Assembly: GCA_027622115.1 (NCBI GenBank)
Contig: JAQBZS010000015.1
Location: 1-20,135 of the forward strand
Source: Planctomycetota bacterium
Lineage (GTDB): Bacteria; Planctomycetota; Planctomycetia; Planctomycetales; Planctomycetaceae
Direction: 5' to 3'
DNA: 20,135 nucleotides
Part shown: positions 8,456 through 16,040 of the stretch, one piece after another
Numbering within the stretch: the first letter of the stretch is position 1
How the letters are laid out: the number at the start of each line of letters is the position of its first letter
Notes under the pieces: model-generated
What the model was told of the DNA's origin: nothing
Database searches by the model: none
The model's input: the letters and a program-made list of their open reading frames with translations, nothing else
Translations under genes and position numbers: made by a program

Positions 8456-10249
8456 TTATTTGGAACGGCGTGTGATGCGTTCACGAGTGAGCTTTGCGAT
8501 GAGCCGAAGATGTCCGAAGATCGTGCGGACGGTTTTCATTTTGGACTCGCCGAACAAGCGGACTTCGAGCGTCGCTGGGTGTTCCACGACCGTACCGCCT
8601 TGGATGCCGAGGCGACCGACCAATTCCGCGACACCGAGAAAGCCGCCGTCGTCAATCTGTAAGTCTTTGACGGATGACTTGCGATACACGCGAAAGCAGC
8701 TTGTGTAGGTATGCAGTGAAATTGGCAGCGTCCATCGATATAGCTGAGACAAACCCTTCGACAGCAACAGCCGCCAGGCCGGGACGTTCTTGACCTTACC
8801 ATCGCGGTGGTAGGGGGACGCGGTGACGAGGTCCACGCCGTCCGTGAGTCGCGGAATCATGCGCAGTAGCTCGTGCGGGTCGTATGAGCAATCGCAATCG
8901 ATCGAGCACACGATGTCCGTGGCCGCCGCGCGAATCCCCGTTTGGATTGCCGCCATGACTCCTCGGTTTGTGTCGTGGGCGAGGATTGTGACATTGTCTT
9001 TCGGACCGACCACGGCCCTTAGCAACTCACACGTATCGTCGGTGCTGCAATCGTCGATGAATATGAACTGCGGCCGATACTCGCTCAACAAAGCGTATTC
9101 CACACTTTCAAGCGTATTTAGCAGATAGGGAACTGTTGACGCCTCGTTATAGCAGGGAATGACAATCGTTACTCCGACCTTGCTCGTGGAGGCGCTCTCG
9201 GTCGCCTGGGGTCGATCCCATTTCTTGGTGCCGAGTTGTATGGGACGCTCGGGACGCGGCTTATTCGTGGCAAGTCGAATTTGACGTTGCAGGCCAAGAT
9301 GATTCACGATGGATGAGAAATGATGGCGTGAAAAATAGTCTTCCAGCACCCACGACATTTTGTCGAGATTGCGATAGTGACGCAGTCGGGCAATGCGACC
9401 GGCCGAGCTGATTCGCGGTTGCTCGGGGTCGAGTTCCCAGGCGTGAAAATACATGACAAACGGCTGATTCGTACGGCGGTGCCAGCCATCGACGGCCCGT
9501 TTGAGGAGCGTGTGCGGCAGTTGACGGAAGTAATTCCCGCCGCCGATCGGCACTGTGGCTCCAAAACACCGCCAGGTGGAGATCGGATACTCCCACAACG
9601 GCAGCGGCGATTTCTTAAGCTGATGCACGAAATCGCGTTCGGGAGTCGCGGCATGTTGCCAGAAGGTCGGACATAGACTGGAATCGTAGACGTAGTTTTC
9701 AGCAGCCAGAACGTCGAGTAGCCACGAGTCCTTCGGCTTGATCCAACCGTCCGACATGCGAAACCCGATGACACGTTGTCCGGTCGCGTCTTCGATCAAT
9801 TCACGAGTCCGCGACAACTCGTCTTGAAACTCGCTACGGCAGACGTCGTTGAGCGCTCGGTGATAGAAGCCTCGGCTGGCGATTTCGTGACCGGCTTCGG
9901 CAATGTCGCGCAGAAGTTCGGGCCACCGCTCGGCAATCCAGCCCAAGACGAAGAACGTGGCGGTGACTTCATGTCGTTGCAGCAATTCCAGCACTTGGGC
10001 GGTATTCCGCACGAGCCGCGATTCGAAGCGATACCACTCGCGTTCGGTGATCAATTGTGAAAACGCGCTGACTTGAAAATAGTCCTCAAGATTGACTGTG
10101 AGCACGTTGCGCGACACCGCGTGAGACTGCGTGTATTCGATCGAGTGTTGCTGCAATTCGGTTTCGGAAACGTGGCGCAACACACCCAAGCTGAACGGCT
10201 CAGCCGGCGCGATCGCGGAATTGAGGATGGCATCGGAAAGACATTCCAC
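8456..10249 (-). CDS. Fusion: degenerate XrtA-type polysaccharide deacetylase (DUF3473-like) and DPM1-like GT2
   Basis: The protein has 597 aa. Residues about 48-325 match the deacetylase associated with exosortase/PEP-CTERM loci: VLTVNLEDYFQVSAF, GHEIASRGFYHRAL, GFRMSDGW, WEYPISTW, GGNYFRQLP and YFHAWELDPEQPRI. The usual catalytic Asp is N53 and the first metal His of HxxxH is R126, so this domain may be inactive. Residues about 357-590 are a family 2 glycosyltransferase: VTIVIPCYNEASTVPYL, IFIDDCSTDDTCELL and CSIDCDCSYDPHEL. The last motifs resemble polyprenyl-phosphate mannose or glucose synthases, which make lipid-linked sugar donors. A linker rich in Pro, Lys and Ser joins the two. The proposed start is GTG 10249, with no clear ribosome site. 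In-frame TTG/GTG codons near 10180-10189 are alternatives. It is the first gene of the glycan block, 10 nt from the aminotransferase. Confidence 0.88.
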   Translation of the reverse strand: MECLSDAILNSAIAPAEPFSLGVLRHVSETELQQHSIEYTQSHAVSRNVLTVNLEDYFQVSAFSQLITEREWYRFESRLVRNTAQVLELLQRHEVTATFFVLGWIAERWPELLRDIAEAGHEIASRGFYHRALNDVCRSEFQDELSRTRELIEDATGQRVIGFRMSDGWIKPKDSWLLDVLAAENYVYDSSLCPTFWQHAATPERDFVHQLKKSPLPLWEYPISTWRCFGATVPIGGGNYFRQLPHTLLKRAVDGWHRRTNQPFVMYFHAWELDPEQPRISSAGRIARLRHYRNLDKMSWVLEDYFSRHHFSSIVNHLGLQRQIRLATNKPRPERPIQLGTKKWDRPQATESASTSKVGVTIVIPCYNEASTVPYLLNTLESVEYALLSEYRPQFIFIDDCSTDDTCELLRAVVGPKDNVTILAHDTNRGVMAAIQTGIRAAATDIVCSIDCDCSYDPHELLRMIPRLTDGVDLVTASPYHRDGKVKNVPAWRLLLSKGLSQLYRWTLPISLHTYTSCFRVYRKSSVKDLQIDDGGFLGVAELVGRLGIQGGTVVEHPATLEVRLFGESKMKTVRTIFGHLRLIAKLTRERITRRSK

Positions 10250-10302
10250 GAGAAACCCGAATTTCTGCTAAGTGATGAGTGGCCCAGACTCACGCGAGTC
10301 CT

Positions 10303-10332
10303 ATTGCAGTGAATATGGCTTCCAATTGTGAA
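10303..10332 (-). promoter_or_regulatory. Candidate sigma-70-like promoter for the glycan gene block
   Basis: Read on the minus strand, TTCACA (10327-10332) and TGCAAT (10303-10308) are separated by 18 nt, matching five and four of six consensus bases. A start near 10296 would leave a leader of about 47 nt before the GTG at 10249. A 5-bp hairpin GACTC-ACGC-GAGTC lies at 10287-10300, just at the expected start point, and could be an operator. This 175-nt gap is the only sizeable space upstream of the nine-gene block. The call rests on pattern match alone. Confidence 0.25.
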
Positions 10333-10424
10333 TGCTCGCGGCGAAATTCGACTTGGCATGAGAAATTGTCGAACGTGTTCAGTATCGCCCCTTCCGACTA
10401 GGCCGATCGCACCGCATGCGACGT

Positions 10425-12098
10425 CTATTGGCTTTTCCAAAACGATCGGCTGAACAGCACCAGCATCGCAAACAGCTCAAGCCGTCCCAAAAGCATCAAC
10501 AGCGTCAGGAGGAGTTTGCCCTGCGTTGAAAACTGCGAATAGTTGCTGTGTGGTCCGAGCACACCCACTCCAGGACCAATGTTGTTCAGTGTTGCCGCCA
10601 CGGCACTCGCACAATCCAACAGTTTTTCGGCTTCGGTATGCCCTTTTTCTTGCCACTGTGTGTTCGGCTCGATCGTTGCCAGCACCATCCAACTGGAGAT
10701 GAAGATGAACAGCACCAAGCTGAAATAGACGAGTACTTCGTGGCGTTGGCCGTCATCAATCGTGGCATTGCCCACCTTCAACTTGCGAACCACGTTCGGC
10801 CGATACGCGCGTTCGACTTCCAGGCTCAAAATCTTAAGAAACAAGATGAAGCGAATGACCTTGATGCCGCCGCCCGTCGAACCCGCACATCCGCCGACAA
10901 ACATCAGCAGTAACAACAGCCCCTTCGCGGACTGATGCCATTCATGGAAGTCGATCGTGCCGAATCCCGTGGTCGTCATGATGGACACCACCGTGAAACC
11001 GGCGTGGCGAAACGCGTCGATGATGCTGTCGTAGATGCCGTGCGTACGCAACGTGATCGTGAGTGCCAGCGTTGCCAGGGCGAGGATGGCCAGATAGACG
11101 CGGTACTCGGGATCGCCGACGAGTGGGCCGAATCGCCGCAGCCCACGTCGGGAACCGGTTTTTCGATCGCCGCCGCGGAGCACGAGGTAATACAAGGAAA
11201 AGTTCGTGCCGGCAGCGATCATGAACACGATGAGCGTGGTCTCGATCAGCGGCCCATTGTACGAGCCGTTCGAAAAATGCCCGACGCTGGCGTTGTAAGT
11301 ACTGAATCCTCCGGTAGCCATCGTGCCAAACGTGTGACACATGGCGTCGAATGCGCTCATACCTTCCAGAATCAGAATCACGGTCAGTAGCACGCTGACG
11401 CCCATATAAATGCCCCACATGACAACGGCCGTCTCGCGAACTCGTGGTCGCACGGTTTCATTGATCGGGCCGGGAACTTCGCGACGCATCAGTGCCTTGC
11501 CGCCGGCACCCAACTGGCCCAGCACCGCGACCACCAACACGATGATGCCCATGCCGCCCAGCCAGTGCGTGAAACATCGCCAAAACAGCACGCAACGCGG
11601 AATCAGTTTCTGTCCGACTTGTGGCTGCTCAAGTGCGGCTTTGTGTTCACCCAGCGGAGATTCCATGTGGGACTCGTCGCGTGCGGATGTCCGAGCGTCT
11701 TCCAATTCCGTGAGCACCGAGGCCCCGGTTGTTGTGAAGCCGGAGACGGATTCAAACAGTGCGTCAGCCGGCGTCATCCGCTCGCCGGGGGCGCTGTGCG
11801 TTTCGGAAAACACGAACGGCAGACCGCCGAGGACTCCGGCGAGTATCCAACTCAAACCGACGATGGCGAGTGCTTCCTTGCGCAGGATCGTGCCTTGTTC
11901 TCGACGGCCTAACAGATACAGCCCACCGCCGATCACCAACGAGCAGCCGATCGCCGCCACGATACCCCAGAATCCGCGAGTTTCGAATTCGGGGGTTTCC
12001 CCAAACACGGGAAAAGCCCAGGGCAGGCTGAACACCATCGAACCACCAACCAGCATGCACAACAACCCGAGCACGCGCGCCAAAAGCAGCCAGTTCAT
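10425..12098 (-). CDS. trkH: TrkH/KtrB-type potassium transporter membrane subunit
   Basis: The protein has 557 aa with the four-fold repeat of K+ transporters. Filter loops are SVSGFTTTGASVL (about 118-129), GTMATGGFSTY (259-268), SIMTTTGFGTIDF (372-383) and TLNNIGPGVGVLG (503-515). Each keeps the key Gly. The gating-loop region is VGGCAGSTGGGIKVIRF, as in TrkH. HWLGGMGIIVL follows the first filter. Such proteins import K+ together with a cytosolic NAD- or nucleotide-binding regulator (TrkA/KtrA), which is not in this window. Between filter 1 and the next helix there is a hydrophilic stretch of about 35 residues (131-166) that most relatives lack. I chose ATG 12098; a GTG at 12158 in the same frame adds 20 polar residues ahead of the first helix and seems less likely. 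It stands apart from its neighbours, with 175 nt on the downstream side and 194 nt on the upstream side. Confidence 0.92.
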   Translation of the reverse strand: MNWLLLARVLGLLCMLVGGSMVFSLPWAFPVFGETPEFETRGFWGIVAAIGCSLVIGGGLYLLGRREQGTILRKEALAIVGLSWILAGVLGGLPFVFSETHSAPGERMTPADALFESVSGFTTTGASVLTELEDARTSARDESHMESPLGEHKAALEQPQVGQKLIPRCVLFWRCFTHWLGGMGIIVLVVAVLGQLGAGGKALMRREVPGPINETVRPRVRETAVVMWGIYMGVSVLLTVILILEGMSAFDAMCHTFGTMATGGFSTYNASVGHFSNGSYNGPLIETTLIVFMIAAGTNFSLYYLVLRGGDRKTGSRRGLRRFGPLVGDPEYRVYLAILALATLALTITLRTHGIYDSIIDAFRHAGFTVVSIMTTTGFGTIDFHEWHQSAKGLLLLLMFVGGCAGSTGGGIKVIRFILFLKILSLEVERAYRPNVVRKLKVGNATIDDGQRHEVLVYFSLVLFIFISSWMVLATIEPNTQWQEKGHTEAEKLLDCASAVAATLNNIGPGVGVLGPHSNYSQFSTQGKLLLTLLMLLGRLELFAMLVLFSRSFWKSQ

Positions 12099-12194
12099 TG
12101 TTTTATCGATCCAGTCGGAATGGATTCCGCAGTCAAGATTGGCCCGGTCGTCAGCCACAACCCAAAGCGATTCGCCGCTTGATCAACGAGCGCC

Positions 12195-12256
12195 CCCACG
12201 ATTCAGGACGACCACGAATGGCAGCGATGGATTCGTGGTCGTCCTGAATTGGTGGG
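12195..12256. repeat. Large inverted repeat downstream of menC, possible terminator
   Basis: Arms at 12201-12219 and 12231-12249 are perfect 19-nt inverted copies (ATTCAGGACGACCACGAAT) with an 11-nt loop. Outer CCCAC (12195-12199) and GTGGG (12252-12256) extend the stem across a small asymmetric bulge. It lies between the menC stop and trkH, so it could end menC transcription. There is no U-run directly after it. The outer half shares a motif with the hairpin at 13578-13610. Confidence 0.8.
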
Positions 12257-12292
12257 AAAGCCTGAAGCTTCACTACGTCGACACGCTTCGGT

Positions 12293-13417
12293 TTACAGTT
12301 TGGTTGTGGCCGTGATCACCGCCCGTTGAATCGTTAATTGCTCCAATCGCTGAGGATGCGGCTCGGGAAGTACATCCAAGGCCCGCACCGACGGAATGCC
12401 GTCGCTGGATCGAATCAACTCGACGGGCGGATCGGACAAGTCGTTCGTGTAGAACCGCGAACTCGGGAAGATGTCGGCGGGGTAGGTGAAGTTGTCGAGC
12501 ATTGCCAACGCCACGCACAGCGCCGAGCCCGTCGCGCTTTCGAGCATGCCGCCAACCCAACACGGGATGCCGGCCGCAGCACAGCGATGGTGGATCGCGA
12601 GTGCGTTGGTCAACCCGCCAACTCGCCCAGGCTTGATGTTCACGTATTGGCAACTCTTCAGTCGGATCGCCTGCTCGACATGCCGTGGGTGCGAAATGCT
12701 TTCGTCCAAGCACACGGGCGTTTGAACGGACCGTTGTAGTTCGGCATGGTCCAGCACGTCGTCGTGTTGCAAAGGTTGCTCAAGCATCGCCAGATGGAAG
12801 CGGTCGATGTCCTGGAACAACTTGAGATCACTGATGAGATAACCGCTGTTGCAGTCGATGTGGATGGGATGGTTGGGATGTTGGGCTCGAACGGCTTCCA
12901 GCATCGGCACGTCCCAGCCGGGCCGAAACTTCAGCTTGATTCGCGGGAAACCGTCGTCGATGGCTTGTCCGACCGACGACACCAATTCGTCCAACGAATC
13001 CATCACGCCGAAGTCGGCTCCCACCGGCACTTCGTTGCGAGTGGCTCCCAACAATTGGTGCAGCGGCTTGTTTTCAATGCGGCTGTGCAGGCTCCACCAG
13101 GCCGTGTCGAGCGCCGCTTTCGCAAACGGATTCCCCTTGAACATCGCGATGTGCTGTTGCAGGTCGTCACCGCTCGTCAGGTCTTGGCCGATGAGCGCGG
13201 GAGCCAGCCAATCACGCGCGACGAGGAACAGCCCGCCGGCGCACTCGGGGCTGTAGCACGGTGCCGCAAAGGGAGCACTCTCGCCCCATCCCGAGACGGA
13301 TCCGCTCGACATCCGGCACAGCACGGAGTGAATCGCGGAGTCTTCACCGTAAGCCGTGCGCCACGGATAGATCAGCGGCATTGCGACGTGGAATAACTCG
13401 ATTCGGTCGATTCGCAT
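12293..13417 (-). CDS. menC: o-Succinylbenzoate synthase (MenC-like), enolase superfamily
   Basis: The protein has 374 aa. The N-terminal capping domain includes MPLIYPWRTAYGE. The barrel has the K-x-K pair in RIKLKFRPGWD (K161, K163), metal ligands D188 (HIDCNSGY), E213 (LEQPLQ) and D238 (CLDESIS), and the second catalytic Lys K262 in NIKPGRVGGL. The late CWVGGMLESATGSA is typical of the OSBS/N-acylamino acid racemase group. MenC dehydrates SHCHC to o-succinylbenzoate in menaquinone synthesis. Enzymes in this group may also racemise N-succinylamino acids, so the annotation is not exclusive. ATG 13417 has GAGG with 5 nt spacing. No other menaquinone gene lies beside it here. A long palindrome sits upstream and another inverted repeat lies downstream, so it is probably a single-gene transcript. 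Confidence 0.85.
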   Translation of the reverse strand: MRIDRIELFHVAMPLIYPWRTAYGEDSAIHSVLCRMSSGSVSGWGESAPFAAPCYSPECAGGLFLVARDWLAPALIGQDLTSGDDLQQHIAMFKGNPFAKAALDTAWWSLHSRIENKPLHQLLGATRNEVPVGADFGVMDSLDELVSSVGQAIDDGFPRIKLKFRPGWDVPMLEAVRAQHPNHPIHIDCNSGYLISDLKLFQDIDRFHLAMLEQPLQHDDVLDHAELQRSVQTPVCLDESISHPRHVEQAIRLKSCQYVNIKPGRVGGLTNALAIHHRCAAAGIPCWVGGMLESATGSALCVALAMLDNFTYPADIFPSSRFYTNDLSDPPVELIRSSDGIPSVRALDVLPEPHPQRLEQLTIQRAVITATTKL

Positions 13418-13442
13418 GGCAGCCTCGGAGTTGTCGGGCTTG

Positions 13443-13513
13443 TTGAACCGTCAGCCGCAGGCGTACGCGTGTCGACGTCCGCAGCACGCGTTCGCCTGCG
13501 GCTGACGGTTCAA
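13443..13513. repeat. REP-like palindrome, 27-bp stem
   Basis: Arms 13443-13463 and 13493-13513 are perfect 21-nt inverted copies that begin TTGAACCGTCAGCCGCAGGC. The pairing continues inward to 13470/13486 with a single mismatch, giving a 27-bp stem and a 15-nt loop. It lies 26 nt upstream of menC, in the gap before the secreted protein gene's 3' end. From memory, this sequence type is widespread in Pirellulaceae genomes, but I cannot confirm copy number here. Confidence 0.85.
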
Positions 13514-13577
13514 TGATCAGTTTCGGAGCAATTCACAACTCCAAAAAACGCATACGGAAGTTTTCGTAGTCTTCCTG

Positions 13578-13610
13578 AATTCGTGGGGCAATTCCACAGC
13601 CCCACGAATT
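13578..13610. repeat. Hairpin downstream of secreted-protein gene, possible terminator
   Basis: AATTCGTGGGGC (13578-13589) and GCCCCACGAATT (13599-13610) form a perfect 12-bp stem with a 9-nt loop. It sits 25 nt after the stop of the minus-strand gene ending at 13635. No strong U-run follows. Its flank shares an 18-nt motif, with two mismatches, with the repeat at 12195-12256. Confidence 0.75.
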
Positions 13611-13634
13611 GATCCGTGAACAGCGAGTGGATGA

Positions 13635-14465
13635 CTACCGCACCGTTTGAAGAACGGCTTCCACAGCAACGCGTTCGTCAAGCAGCATATCTTCCTCTTC
13701 ATAGTCGTCATCGAAAAAGATCACCACAGTTTGCTGAGTCGGCTTGGTTTCACGTTGGACGACGATTGGCACCGCGATGGTCGAATCCACAGTTGGCAGC
13801 CGGCGAGCGGCTTGTTCCGGTGACTGAATTCGCTCGAAATCGAAGCAGTGAAACTCACCGCTCAAGAATGGATCGATCGACGCCGTTGAAACGCTCGCGA
13901 ATTCCGGCAAGATCGGAGTATCCAATTCAGCGGCACTCAAAATTTCGACTGCGGAAGAATCAGCTGCGGAATTGGTGATGCCGGCAACGATCGCGGCATC
14001 ACCAACGATGAAGTCTTCCGCCACGTTTGGTTCCAACCAATGTTGGAAGTGTTGTTCGATTTTCACCAATCGCGGCGTCACGCGATAAGTCGGGATTGCC
14101 GGTTGAATCTCGGTTTCCAGCGGCAACGGTGATTCGACGACGGCAACTTCCACGATGGCAACTTCCACGATGGTTTCGGCGCCGATCGCGTCGCCTTCCA
14201 CAGTCGGTTCGTCGAGCAACGGGATCGACTCGTCGCCGAGAATGCCATGCTGTTCCAGATTTCGAGCCGCAACGAGCCGCCGTAGGCTTTCCAGCGGGGT
14301 ATTCGGGATTCCGCTTTCAATTGACGCCAAAACGGGCAATCGCCGTTTGCAAGCCATGGTGTCCGCTTGTGGCGTTTGGCAAGGATTCGATTCGTCGGCA
14401 AACGATGGCGGCGACATGTAGCCGGCCGCAAGACATAGGGCGAGCGCGAGGATAGGGCGTTTCAT
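13635..14465 (-). CDS. Hypothetical secreted acidic protein
   Basis: I do not recognise this 276-aa protein. It begins with a good Sec signal peptide (KR, then a hydrophobic run LALALCLAAGYM) and a likely cut after PSFA at residue 23. The mature part is rich in Glu, Asp, Val, Ile and Ala with few aromatic residues and no recognisable domain. It has a helix-like segment TPLESLRRLVAARNLEQHG and a strongly acidic patch near the C-terminus (FFDDDYEEEDMLLDE). An in-frame 15-bp tandem duplication at 14142-14171 encodes the repeated IVEVA/IVEVA segment. ATG 14465 has a very strong ribosome site (GGAGGTG with 5 nt spacing), which supports real expression. It is probably exported to the periplasm or outside the cell. 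The spacing to neighbours (217 nt and about 340 nt) suggests its own transcript. Confidence 0.75.
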   Translation of the reverse strand: MKRPILALALCLAAGYMSPPSFADESNPCQTPQADTMACKRRLPVLASIESGIPNTPLESLRRLVAARNLEQHGILGDESIPLLDEPTVEGDAIGAETIVEVAIVEVAVVESPLPLETEIQPAIPTYRVTPRLVKIEQHFQHWLEPNVAEDFIVGDAAIVAGITNSAADSSAVEILSAAELDTPILPEFASVSTASIDPFLSGEFHCFDFERIQSPEQAARRLPTVDSTIAVPIVVQRETKPTQQTVVIFFDDDYEEEDMLLDERVAVEAVLQTVR

Positions 14466-14805
14466 CGAAGCACCTCCGGGAGCTAAAGGGTTGGCGAGTC
14501 AATCAAAGCCGCGAGTGGGTGGGAGACTGCGGCAGGTCCGACACGCGTTCGGCAAGCATGCGCGTCTCGGAACCCACCATTCAGTTGGAAGTTTGCCACG
14601 ATGAAGCGACTGTTGGAGCAGGCTTCGTGCGAGCGGGTCGCGGCAAATGGGGCGGCTGGCAACAAAGTTATCGGTGCCGTAAGCAACGAAGATTAGCAGT
14701 GCGGACGAAAGCGACGTGGAGCTTGCCGATCGTGTCGGTCTGGCGCAATCGTTCCGTCGAACACACGTCGAAGCCGCTTGCTTGCACCGAATCGAATCGC
14801 TCGCG
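14466..14805. other. Intergenic region with no gene recognised
   Basis: About 340 nt separate the methyltransferase stop from the start of the secreted-protein gene. Frames crossing it are short or rich in Arg, Cys and Ser and show no motif. Only the ribosome site of the gene at 14465 is clear. The promoter of that gene must lie here unless it is read from the methyltransferase, but I find no convincing -35/-10 pair. Confidence 0.6.
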
Positions 14806-15585
14806 TCACTGCTTCTGAAGAATGAATACCGCGTCGCCAAGCTCGTCCGTCAGCTTAAGAGGTTCGTCGATCTCATAGAGAAAGTCATAGACATCGAGTA
14901 ACCGTAACGACGGCACGGACTTCAACAGGTTCCGAACTTGTCGCGCCGTATAAATTCGAAGTTGATAGTCCGATCGTAGCTTTAGGTCTTTCGCGCCGTT
15001 CCGAACCCGCAGGCCGAATCGGATGACTTCGATGCGTTTTCTGCGATCGGTACTCAGCACCCGCAGTGTTCCGGTCACGCGAGTCGACCCGTGGCGCGCG
15101 GACCACTGCTCGCGGCATTCCAACTCCGCGTCGGGAGGCAGTAAGTGAAACCCCAAAACGAAGAGACCACCCGTCACAAGGCTGTTAGAAATACATTCCA
15201 AGTGCGAGCGGGCCGTTGTTTCACTTGTGAGATGCCGGAACGTATTCAGCATGTTGTAAGCCGCGTCCACCGGTGGAGTGATGCAAACATCCGTCATGTC
15301 ACCGAGAAAGACATGCGCGCTAAGCCCGCGTCGCCGCAGTCGATTTTGTACGTACTTCACCGCGGACTCGCTGAGGTCGAATCCCAAGACTTCGTAGCCT
15401 CGCGCGGCCATTTCCAACACCATGCGACCGCCGCCGCAACCGGGCTCAAGGATCCGCCGTACGGGCTGATTCGAGTACTTCTGAAACACGTCTTCCAGAA
15501 AGTCGGCCTCGGGCTTGGTCTCGGACCGGAACGACAGATCCCAGTATTGGGGAAAGTCGTAGCAATTCACGGGCTCGACCGACAT
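14806..15585 (-). CDS. Class I SAM-dependent methyltransferase
   Basis: The protein has 259 aa. Motif I is ILEPGCGGGRMVLEMAARG (about 45-63), the strand-2 acidic residue is D70 in VLGFDLSESAVKYV, and later elements are FLGDMTDV, AAYNMLNTFRHL and LVTGGLFVLGFHL. The opening DFPQYWDLSFRSET resembles the methyltransferases that begin with a YWD segment. The target is unknown. ATG 15585 has AGGA upstream at a long spacing of 11 nt. It starts 33 nt after the stop of the small receiver-like gene and is likely co-transcribed with it. No closer functional partner is visible. It is distinct from the methyltransferase of the glycan block: the two share only the general motifs. Confidence 0.85.
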   Translation of the reverse strand: MSVEPVNCYDFPQYWDLSFRSETKPEADFLEDVFQKYSNQPVRRILEPGCGGGRMVLEMAARGYEVLGFDLSESAVKYVQNRLRRRGLSAHVFLGDMTDVCITPPVDAAYNMLNTFRHLTSETTARSHLECISNSLVTGGLFVLGFHLLPPDAELECREQWSARHGSTRVTGTLRVLSTDRRKRIEVIRFGLRVRNGAKDLKLRSDYQLRIYTARQVRNLLKSVPSLRLLDVYDFLYEIDEPLKLTDELGDAVFILQKQ

Positions 15586-15618
15586 GGGGACTTGATCCTG
15601 AATCCAAACTCGTTCCGA

Positions 15619-15939
15619 TCAGGACTGATCCAACAAAGATTCGATGGCCTGAATCAATTCGGGGTATTGAAACGGTTCCCGTAAACGACATTCGCCGGAA
15701 TTCGGAACGGTGAGTCTGGCGGAACCGATGACCACGCGCGGCAGGTGCTGCCAACGATTGACTTCGATTTGCGACGCGTCTTCGTGCAGCACGACCAAAT
15801 TCGCCCGAGAATCCCGGCGACGGTCATCATGGCCGCGTATCCGATCGACGTTGAGTCCTCGCGGTTCGAACACCGCCTTCAGCACTTCCTTCGTCTCCGC
15901 AAGCCCATCGACTACCAGCAAATGCTGACCACTAACCAC
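15619..15939 (-). CDS. Small receiver-like protein lacking phosphorylation residues (pseudo-receiver)
   Basis: The protein has 106 aa. The start QHLLVVDGLAETKEVLKAVF and end CRLREPFQYPELIQAIESLL line up with the first strand/helix and the last strand/helix of response-regulator receiver domains. The acid pocket has only one Asp (D11, then G). The phospho-acceptor position in NLVVLHED is His (H52), and the conserved Lys of the KPF motif is Glu (E88). A Ser (S73 in VVIGS) keeps the Thr/Ser switch position. The domain therefore probably does not work as a phosphorelay receiver. I chose GTG 15939 because GGAAGGG lies 5 nt upstream. The frame stays open further upstream to about 16083 but has no ATG, GTG or TTG there. 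It is followed by a methyltransferase. The receiver call is moderately confident because the identity is low. Confidence 0.6.
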   Translation of the reverse strand: MVSGQHLLVVDGLAETKEVLKAVFEPRGLNVDRIRGHDDRRRDSRANLVVLHEDASQIEVNRWQHLPRVVIGSARLTVPNSGECRLREPFQYPELIQAIESLLDQS

Positions 15940-16040
15940 GGCATCCCTTCCGTGAATGAAACCGACCGGCCAACGAATGCTCGCCGTTGCAAGCGATCGC
16001 TCACATCCTGTGAAGACGATTTGGCCGTCGGCAATTTCTA

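Noticed and set aside
10051..10440. Minus-strand frame of 129 codons covering the gap upstream of the deacetylase/GT2 fusion
   Set aside because: It overlaps about 200 nt of the fusion gene in another frame and has no motif or ribosome site. The gap is better read as a promoter region.
12746..13396. Plus-strand open frame of 216 codons
   Set aside because: Antisense of menC, with no recognisable motif.
13517..13711. Small minus-strand ORF of 64 codons
   Set aside because: It spans a hairpin and the end of the secreted-protein gene in another frame, and has no supporting features.
14499..14840. Minus-strand frame of 113 codons in the gap before the secreted-protein gene
   Set aside because: Ser/Arg/Cys-rich, overlaps the methyltransferase end and shows no domain.
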